Assembly: GCF_905171765.1 (NCBI RefSeq)
Contig: NC_053390.1
Location: forward strand, 518,530,852 to 518,594,851
Length of the DNA: 64,000 nucleotides
Origin: Bufo bufo
Taxonomy: Eukaryota > Chordata > Amphibia > Anura > Bufonidae
Direction of reading: 5' to 3'
The position numbers were made by a program, and so were the translations under genes. Positions 56,711-64,000 of the stretch are shown piece after piece. The notes under the pieces are model-generated. The model searched no databases. It was not told the origin of the DNA and was given only the letters and a program-made list of their open reading frames with translations. Each line of letters opens with the position of its first letter. The first letter of the stretch is position 1.

Positions 56711-57769
56711 GCTTGTGCTTATTTCTTGCTTTCAACTCAACTTCAAGAACTGCCTGTTCAGTGGGTGCCTTAGGGGACCATTCACACGACTCTTTTTGCA
56801 TTGTACCGGCGGCTATGTGGACATGTCTTTTCTTGGCTTGGCTGTGCCCGTAAACCACAGTCTCCCATTGAAAGCAGTAAGAGGCGGTTTCTACATGACC
56901 ACCTGGTGGCTTTTTGGTGCAAACTCCACGCCAAATTTGGCTTGCAAAAATGCTGTGTAAACAGCCACTTATATTTCCCACCCCTTGACAGGCGCCAGTG
57001 TCGCTAGATGACCAGTGTTATTCACTTCATCATTTGATGTTTTGGCCGATAGGTGTATATCTATGTACTGTGGTTGTGGAACGGCTTGAAGTTGTGTGTG
57101 GTTTCAGCCATGGGTTACTCCAGTAGGTTGGAATGTATTGAAGCTTTTTTGTGCTGCTCTTTTGTGTATTATGGCTAAATTTGGGCCTTCTTGAAAAACT
57201 TCCATATTCGTTGGTATGCTGAGAGAAGCATGAATCACAACTTCTAGTCCAACCCTGTCTAGAAGTAAACGTTTCCTGCTTTCTCCTTCCTCCTCAGTAA
57301 CGTGTTTCTTAACTTAGTCACTTAAGTTCATTATGCTCCTTACTGCCTGTGTGTGTTCTTCAGACTGCTCTGTGGCTGTTCATAGTATGGAGGCAGCCTA
57401 AATATATACGCACATTAGCCAGTTGCTGTGTATAAACTAACATCTTCTTCAAGGTCCAGCAAAATTCTCCTTCTGAGGAAACTATCAATAAATGGGTTGT
57501 CCGTGTTATAACAATGATAGGTTCCTAAAATGTAACAGATAAGTCTCTCAGTAAACTTACCGTGCCGATTTCACATTTGGTTTTAGGATGTGTCCTCCAT
57601 AGTGAAGACAGGTCCCCACTTTGGTACATTGTTGTGGAGTGACATGTTACGTGCAATTGTGAGGGCAGAGGAAAGTGCAAAATCAGTAAAGCTACGTTCA
57701 CGCTAGTTGTACGCATCTGCGGGTGGTGCAGGGGATATCACAATCGGCGTTGAAAATGCCGGTCTTGAT
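56711..57769. other. Unassigned intronic sequence
   Basis: No gene or clear repeat boundary recognised. Confidence 0.45.
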
Positions 57770-57965
57770 AAAATAACATGCAAAAGTTTGGGCACACTGT
57801 GAAATCATCACTGTGAACTGTTAATCAAGTTGATCTCCAAATGACGTAAAGTTAAAGATGACACATTGCCTTTTTGTATTTTAAGCAAAAACAATTTTTT
57901 TAGTTTTACATTTTCAAAATGACGAAAGGGAAAGGGCCAAAGCAAATTGGCTGCAGCATTTGCTC
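57770..57965. repeat. Degenerate Tc1-like transposon end
   Basis: ATGCAAAAGTTTGGGCACAC, AAGTTAAAGATGACACATTG and TTTTCAAAATGACG resemble the non-coding end of a common fish/frog Tc1-like family. Identified from memory of the family. Confidence 0.5.
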
Positions 57966-58010
57966 AAGTGCTGAACTCCCTTCAAACAGCTGATTGGTAG
58001 GAGTGCTAAT

Positions 58011-58250
58011 TGGTGTTGAGCGAGCTTCTGTTTTAAGTTTGGTCGTCTAAAGTTCGTCTTCCGGTTAGCGGCGAATCCCGATATGGATTCCGAATTCCGT
58101 TGTGGTCCGTGGTAGCGGAATCAATAATCGGCCATTATTAATTCCGCTACCACGGACCACAACGGAATTCGGAATCCATATCGGGATTCTCCGCTAACCG
58201 GAAGCCGAACTTTAGACGCCGAACTTAAAACAGAAGTTCGCTCAACACTA
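58011..58250. mobile_element. hAT-type palindromic MITE (240 bp)
   Basis: 8-bp duplication GTGCTAAT (58003-58010) and GTGCTAAG (58251-58258), one mismatch. Nearly the whole element is one hairpin: left TGGTGTTGAGCGAGCTTCTG, right CAGAAGTTCGCTCAACACTA, arms meeting at about 58131 around AATCGGCCATTATT. Confidence 0.85.
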
Positions 58251-58330
58251 GTGCTAAGATCTCCACCGATCTGATATTGATGGCCTAGCCTGAGGATGAC
58301 TAAACCGGAAAATGCCTTTAAGCATTCTAA

Positions 58331-58484
58331 GGCTCCATTCACACGTCCGTAATAATGGGTCCGCATCCGTTCCTCAAATTGCGGAACAGGTGCGGACCCA
58401 TTCATTCTCTATGGGGCAGGAATGGATGCGGACAGCACACTATGTTGCGGATCCACAATGCACTGCGGACGTGTGAATGGACCC
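58331..58484. mobile_element. Harbinger-type MITE (short)
   Basis: TAA at 58328-58330; termini GGCTCCATTCACACGTCCG and GGACGTGTGAATGGACCC. Confidence 0.75.
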
Positions 58485-58515
58485 ATAGGCTGCTTTTGAA
58501 CATGCGGTAAAGTTA

Positions 58516-58663
58516 GGCTACTTTCACACTTGCGGTAGCCTTTTCCGGCAGGCTGTTCACCGGCAGGGCATGAATGGGGCCGGAGCGGACCTCCGGCGGC
58601 ACAGTGGACTTGCGGTAGCACGGATCCAGCAGGCTGTTCTGGCGGGGGAAAGTGAAAGTAGCC
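58516..58663. mobile_element. Harbinger-type MITE (148 bp)
   Basis: TTA at 58513-58515 and 58664-58666; termini GGCTACTTTCACACTTGCG and AAAGTGAAAGTAGCC. Confidence 0.85.
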
Positions 58664-58940
58664 TTAGTCAGGAGCCTGTTCCAGCAGAGCCCGGCTGAGT
58701 TCTCCGTATCTGACATAGCCAGCTAGAGCCATGCACTGCCAGACCCCATTGACTATAATAGGATTCGGCTGGTTTCTGGAGTGAGTGCTAGTTTTTTGTC
58801 CGCCGGATACCCAGTACTCATTCTAGAAAACGGATGGATCTCATTATAGACCATGGGCCCTGGTAGTGCATGGCAGTGTCCAGCTAGTCCGGATGTGGTA
58901 AACTTCAGCAGTCTGTTACTGCAGGTGTGAAACTAGCTTA

Positions 58941-59402
58941 GGCTACTTTCACACCTGCGTTAGGTGCGGATCCGTCTGGTATCTGCACAGACGGATCCGC
59001 ACCCATAATGCAAATGCTTATATCCGTTCAGAACGGATCCGTTTGCATTATTCTTTTAAAAAAAAAGTTAAATCAAAACGGATCCGTCCTGACTTAAATT
59101 GAAAGTCAATGGGGGACGGATCAGTTTTCAACTGCACCATGTTGTGTCAGTGAAAACGGATCCGTCCCCATTGACTTACATTGTAAGTCAGGAGGGATCC
59201 GTTTGGCTCCGCATCGCCAGGCGGACACCAAGCAGCGTTTTGGTGTCCGCCTCCAGAGCGGAATGGAGGCGGAACGGAGCCAAACTGATGCATTCTGAAC
59301 GGATCCTTATCCTTTCAGAATGCATTGGGGCTGAACTGATCCGTTTTGAACCGTTTGTGAGATCCCTGAAACGGAATTCAAAACGCCAGTGTGAAAGTAT
59401 CC
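58941..59402. mobile_element. Harbinger-type MITE
   Basis: TTA at 58938-58940; termini GGCTACTTTCACACCTGCG and CGCCAGTGTGAAAGTATCC. It abuts the T2-type MITE starting at 59408. Confidence 0.82.
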
Positions 59403-59530
59403 TTTAAAGGGGTTGTCTGGGTTCAGAGCTGAATCCGGACACATCCCTTTCTTTACCCAGGCAGTCTCTGAGTGGGGCATGAAATGGAGCTGTATAGGGC
59501 AGAGCAAGGGCTTTTTTGTTTAGAAACTTA

Positions 59531-60461
59531 GGTTACTTTCACATTAGCATTAACATTTTCGACGGGTCTCAACACCAGAAAAAATGCTTCAGTTTTGTCC
59601 CCATTCATTGTAAATGAGGACAAAATGTAACTGAAGGGAACGGAGTGCACCAGAATGCATTCCGTTCCGTTCTCATACCAGAAAGTAAACCGCAGCATGC
59701 TGCAGTTTGCCTTCTGTCCTGGGATGCGGAGCAAGACGGATCTGTCATGACCCGCAATGCAAGTCAATGGTGAGGGATCCGTTTTCTCTGACACAATAGA
59801 AAACTGATCTGTTCTCCATTGACTTTTAATGGAGTTCATGATGGATCCGTCTTGGCCATGTTAAAGATAATACAACCGGATCCGTTCCGAACAGATGCAG
59901 ATGGTTGTATTAGGCTACTTTCGGGGCTCCGCTTGTGAGCTCCGTTTGAAAAGGGCTCACAAGCTGCCCCGAACGCATCCGTACAGCCCCAATGCATTCT
60001 GAGTGGACGCTGATCCGCTCAGAATGCATCAGTCTGGTAGCGTTCAGCCTCCGCTCCGCTCAGCAAGCGGACACCTGAACGCTGCTTGCAGCGTTCGGGT
60101 GTCCGCCTGGCCGTGCGGAGGCAAACGGATCCGTCCAGACTTACAATGTAAGTCAATGGGGATGGATCGGTTTGAAGATGACACAATATGGCTCAATCTT
60201 CAAACGGATCCGTCCCCCATTGACTTTCAATGTAAAGTCTGGACAAATCCGTTCAGGCTACTTTCACACTTAGAATTTTTTCTAAACTATAATGCAGACG
60301 GATCCGTTCTGAACGGATCCAAACGTCTGCATTATAGGAGAGGATCCGTCTGTGCAGACATCAGACGGACCCGCTCTGAACGCAAGTGTGAAAGTAGCCT
60401 TATCAGTAACGGAAGCGTTTTTGCTGAACCCGGCCGGATCAAGCAAAAACGCTAGTGTGAA
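59531..60461. mobile_element. Harbinger-type MITE nested in the T2-type MITE
   Basis: TTA at 59528-59530, left GGTTACTTTCACATTAGC, right end near CGCTAGTGTGAAA (60450-60462), where the terminal bases are lost. It contains a further MITE at 59913. Confidence 0.65.
59913..60399. mobile_element. Innermost Harbinger-type MITE
   Basis: TTA at 59910-59912 and 60400-60402; left GGCTACTTTCGGGGCTCCG (lacking the usual CACAC), right AAGTGTGAAAGTAGCC. Third level of nesting. Confidence 0.8.
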
Positions 60462-60785
60462 AGGCTTCTGCCTAGCAGTGTTCCCAGTGACGTCACTGGC
60501 ACTAATGGGTGGTCTTTAGAGCTGCCCTATAGGCCCACACATTAATGCCAGTGATGTCACCAGGAACACTGCTAGACGAAAGCCTTCGCCTAGCAGTGTA
60601 AGTTAGTTTCTAAACAACAAAAAAACTAAAAACCTTGTGCTACACAACGTAGGGCAAGGGAGAGCATCAGAGCATGAAAGCATCTGCTGAAAAAGCCCTT
60701 GCCCTGCACAATTCATATCAGAGGGGCTGCCTGGGTGAAGGAAATATGTCTGGGTTCAGCTCTAAACCTGGAACAACCCCTTTAA

Positions 60786-61563
60786 ATGTGATTTCACCAT
60801 TTTCTATGGAGAAACTATAAAATAGTCTGCTAGAACACCGTTTTGTTTAAACTCATCCTGACAGTCACTTTCCATTTTTTTTTCTCTTTTTTTTGTTTTT
60901 ACTCCCTGCCTTCCAAGAGCCGTAATATTTTTATTTTTCCCATAGCTGTATCAGTGCTTGTTTTTTTCAGGACAAGTTGTACTCTAATGGCACCATTTAA
61001 TTTTCCATATGATGTAGTGGAAAGCTGTAAAAAAATTCAGAATGGGGTGGAATTTGGAAAAATACACAATTCTGTCATTGTTATAGTGGTGTTTTTTTTT
61101 TGTTTGTTTAACTGTATGTCACAGTAAAAGTGACATGTTAACTTTAGTCTCTGGGTGCTGCTGATTACAGTGATTACAAATGTATATGGTTTTTGTTGTG
61201 TTTTTAATACTTTTAAAAAAAAAGTTTAAAAAAAACTTACAACATTTTTCTGTGTGTTCTGTAAAAAAGAAAAATCAATATCTGATCGGTGGGCGTCCAA
61301 CTCCCAGAAGCTGTTTGACGAGACGAGTGGGGGTTCCGTGTAAATACAGTTGTTTGCTCCATTCAAGTGAACAGGAGAAGAAATTGTAAGAACACTGCAG
61401 CGCTGCAACAGGGAGACAGCATGCAGGTATCCATTGAAGAGGACGCAGATCTTGCATGTGCGCTGTGGCCTCTTCAAACAGCCGATTGGCAGGGTTTCCA
61501 GGAGTTGGACCCCCAGCGATCTGATATTGGTGATGTCATCAATATAGGAAATCGGACTACCCC
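60786..61563. other. Unassigned AT-rich sequence with repeat fragments
   Basis: CAATATCTGATCGGTGGGCG and TTGGACCCCCAGCGATCTGA (61277-61525) form an imperfect inverted pair resembling the TTAA-type repeat at 16.3 kb. No gene. Confidence 0.5.
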
Positions 61564-61567
61564 TTAA

Positions 61568-62949
61568 AGGGATTCTGTCACCTCTTTTTACCCTATAGAG
61601 ATGCGGACATGCACAGCTAGATCGCCGCTAGCATGTCCGCAATATACCTGTCCCATAGGGCTGGGTGCTTTTATTGTGTTTAAAATATTTCTTTATAGAT
61701 ATGTAAGGGCTCTTTCACACTTGCGTTCTTGTCTTCCGGCATAGAGTTCCGTCGTCGGGGCTCTATGCCGGAAGAATCCTGATCAGGATTATCCTAATGC
61801 ATTCTGAATGGAGAGAAATCCGTTCAGGATGCATCAGGATGTCTTCAGTTCCGGTACGGAACGTTTGTTGGCCGGAGAAAATACCGCAGCATGCTGCGCT
61901 TTTTGCTCCGGCCAAAAATCCGGAACACTTGCCGCAAGGCCGGATCCGGAATTAATGCCCATTGGAAGGCATTGATCCGGATCCGGCCTTAAGCTAAACG
62001 TCGTTTCGGCGCATTGCCGGAGCCGACATTTAGCTTTTTCAGAGTGGTTACCATGGCTGCCGGGACGCTAAAGTCCTGACAGCCATGGTAAGTGTAGCGG
62101 GGAGCGGGGGAGCAGTGTACTTACCGTCCGTGCGGCTCCCCGGGCGCTCCAGAGTGACGTCAGGGCGCCCCAAGCGCATGGATCACGTGATCGCATGGAT
62201 CACGTCATCCATGCGCATGGGGCGCTCTGACTTCATTCTGGAGCGCCCCGGGAGCCGCACGGACTGTAAGTATACTGCTCCCCCGCTCCCCGCTCCTACT
62301 ATGGCAACCAGGACTTTAATAGCGTCCTGGGTGCCATAGTAACACTGAAAGCATTTGGAAGACGGTTCCGTCTTCAAATGCTTTCAGTACACTTGCGTTT
62401 TTCCGGATCCGGAGTGTAATTCCGGCAAGTGGAGTACACGCCGGATCCGGACAACGCAAGTGTGAAAGAGGCCTAAATCAGCCTGGTAAGGAGCCCAAGG
62501 GGCTGCACTAACCGTTCTGGAGCCCAGTCACGCCTCCCTGAGAAGGAACCCAGCACCGCCTGTATCCACGAATCTCCTCCTTGCTCACAGTCAGATCGCC
62601 GTAATCTCGCGATGTGCGAGCTCGCGCATGCACAGTGCCGGCATAGTCTTCCTTTCCTGTGCTGGTATCGGCCTCAGGGAAGGAAATGCGCATGTGCAAG
62701 CTCGCGCACCGCAAGATTACGGCGATCTGACTTTGTGAGCAAGGAGATTCGTGGATACAGGCGATGGCTGGCTGGGCTCCAGAACGGTTAGTACAGCCCA
62801 TTGGGCTCCTTACCAGGCTGATTTACATATATATAAAATCATTTTTTACACTCAATAAAACCACTCAGAGATATGGGACAGGTATTTTGCGGCGATCTAG
62901 CCATGCATGTCCGCATCTCTATAGGGTAAAAAGAGGCGACAGAATCCCT
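61568..62949. mobile_element. T2/Kolobok-type MITE containing a Harbinger-type MITE
   Basis: TTAA at 61564-61567 and 62950-62953; termini AGGGATTCTGTCACCTC and the inverse (GAGGCGACAGAATCCC). Arms such as CCCATTGGGCTCCTTACC pair with the inverse near 62485. Same terminal family as 21238-22077. Confidence 0.85.
61707..62473. mobile_element. GC-rich Harbinger-type MITE, nested
   Basis: TAA at 61704-61706 and 62474-62476; termini GGGCTCTTTCACACTTGCG and CGCAAGTGTGAAAGAGGCC. The centre (62095-62300) is a GC-rich palindrome with CGGGGAGCGGGGGAGCAG and CTGCTCCCCCGCTCCCCG and a GATCACGTGATC core. Confidence 0.85.
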
Positions 62950-62953
62950 TTAA

Positions 62954-63444
62954 AGTGAATGGGCCTGGGCTGCAATGCCAAGCACAGCCTGTATACGATG
63001 TGTGGCACTGTGCTCCGTAAGCTGTGAGGAGACTGTGATTCTCAGCTGATCGGTTGGGGTGGCAGGAGTAGGTCATCAATATCTGACACGTGTACTGTAT
63101 ATACTGTGTGACCATGGAAATACAGGAGTGTTACCCTCTCACAGTCAGGTGAATGTGATTCTAATTGGAATATCGTATTCCTTGCAGAACTAGACTACGG
63201 AGTAACTTTCCAAAGCCTTTGCTTCACTTAGAACAGTGTGAAAGAAGAAATCCATTTTCATTTAGGGGTTTTCAAAACCTCACGTAGCCAAAAAAAATCA
63301 TTGCAGATTTTCCGATCTGTAGCATGCCTATTGTCTTTCAGGATCTAAGCTGTCACCATAACGTTCGGCTTCCATGGGAAATGAGGGAAAGTGGTAGTAG
63401 AGTGGTAGTAGACAGTAACTGCCTCAATACACTGTGCTGACACC
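62954..63444. other. Unassigned intronic sequence
   Basis: No gene or repeat recognised. Confidence 0.45.
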
Positions 63445-63447
63445 TTA

Positions 63448-63693
63448 GGCTCCATTCACACCTTGCGGACCCATTCATTTCTATGGGGCAGCACGATCTG
63501 CTGCCTGGACACGGAATTGCGGATCCGCACTTCCGGGTCCGCACTTCTGTTCCGCAAAATATAGAACATGTCCTATTCTTGTCCGCAATCGATTAGTGCC
63601 GGCAATGTGCGGTCCGCAAAATGCAAAATGCACATTGCCGCTGTCCGTGTTTGGCGGATCCGCAAAACACGCTGCGGACTTTTGAATGGAGCC
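63448..63693. mobile_element. Harbinger-type MITE (246 bp)
   Basis: TTA at 63445-63447 and 63694-63696; termini GGCTCCATTCACACC and TTTTGAATGGAGCC. Confidence 0.82.
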
Positions 63694-63703
63694 TTATAGG
63701 GCA

Positions 63704-64000
63704 TCTGTCAGCTCAGAAACATCTCCCAAACTAGAGCAAATGGCGCATAGAGTCCGGTTATGACATTTTTACTTTCAAGCTCGCATTCTGACGCTGAGCT
63801 CCCACAAACCAGCAGTAAAATGCAGTGAGAGGACTCCTGTACTCCTGCACATGATGGAGGAGTCCTGTCAGTGCATTTTACTGCTGGTTTGTGGGAGCAC
63901 AGTGCTAGAATAGAAGTCAGTATGAAGATAAATGACGTAATCTGACTCGGCGTCACCTATAAACTGCTTACTCTAGTTTGGTTGTGTGTTTTGGAGCTGA
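63704..64000. repeat. Inverted-repeat element cut by the window end
   Basis: TCAGCTCAGAAACATCTCCC and AACTAGAGCAAATGG on the left are inverted at 63960-64000 (ACTCTAGTTTGG, TTTTGGAGCTGA). The central hairpin CCACAAACCAGCAGTAAAAT / ATTTTACTGCTGGTTTGTGG lies at 63803-63895. The right boundary is outside. Confidence 0.7.

Larger units (their letters stand above)
59408..60781. mobile_element. T2/Kolobok-type MITE containing two nested MITEs
   Basis: TTAA at 59404-59407 and 60782-60785; termini AGGGGTTGTCTGGGTTCAG and CTGGAACAACCCCT. Host interior: TACCCAGGCAGTCTCTGAG, and the CTTCTGCCTAGCAGTG hairpin at 60465-60600. Confidence 0.85.
45304..64000 (+). other. Putative kcmf1 intron 1
   Basis: No convincing exon follows the donor before the window end, and the interval is filled with repeats and unassigned sequence. 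Intron status is inferred from the exon 1 call. Confidence 0.6.

Overview
The window looks like nuclear DNA of an anuran amphibian (probably a neobatrachian frog or toad). It has almost no conventional coding sequence. It is packed with vertebrate transposon families known from frogs: Ty3/Gypsy chromoviruses, DIRS, Penelope-like sequence, piggyBac, hAT, Tc1-like, Harbinger-type and TTAA-flanked T2/Kolobok-type MITEs, and a tRNA-derived SINE. There are no bacterial operons, rRNA genes or CRISPR arrays. The species call is inference from repeat content.

Layout. 1-7169: a chromodomain Ty3/Gypsy element on the plus strand whose 5' LTR is cut by the window edge. Its gag/protease junction is split by a 2.25-kb, almost perfectly palindromic insertion (1037-3286) with a 15-bp target duplication and a hammerhead-ribozyme-like motif in each arm. 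7196-14414: a decayed DIRS retroelement (RNase H, tyrosine recombinase, inverted termini and internal complementary region), split by a TTAA-flanked long-TIR element (7417-12036) that itself contains another (9775-11785). 14415-18295: mostly unassigned, with a SINE and two TTAA-type MITEs. 18296-24187: a second chromovirus on the minus strand with both LTRs, split in its RT by an 840-bp palindromic MITE. 24214-28130: a SINE tail split by two abutting Harbinger-type MITEs, unassigned sequence, and a partial long-TIR arm.

28131-44930 is a Russian doll. A Tc1-like transposon on the minus strand was split by two piggyBac-type elements (28427-32494 and 32649-44708). The second carries a broken piggyBac transposase gene and was itself split by a 4.7-kb hAT element (39556-44220, perfect 8-bp target duplication), which in turn was entered by another TTAA element (40496-42942).

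About 360 bp beyond this stack is the one host gene signal: a CpG-rich block with a start codon, the peptide MSRHE(G) and a splice donor, matching the first coding exon of kcmf1 (E3 ubiquitin ligase) on the plus strand. The rest of the window (45304-64000) is then most likely its first intron. It holds a 39-bp and a 49-bp minisatellite, a hAT element around the latter, a Tc1 transposase relic and more than a dozen Harbinger-type, T2/Kolobok-type and hAT MITEs, several nested.

No transposon gene is intact. The sequences most worth experimental attention are the paired hammerhead motifs in the palindrome, the kcmf1 promoter beside a transposon stack, and the unusually homogeneous tandem arrays.
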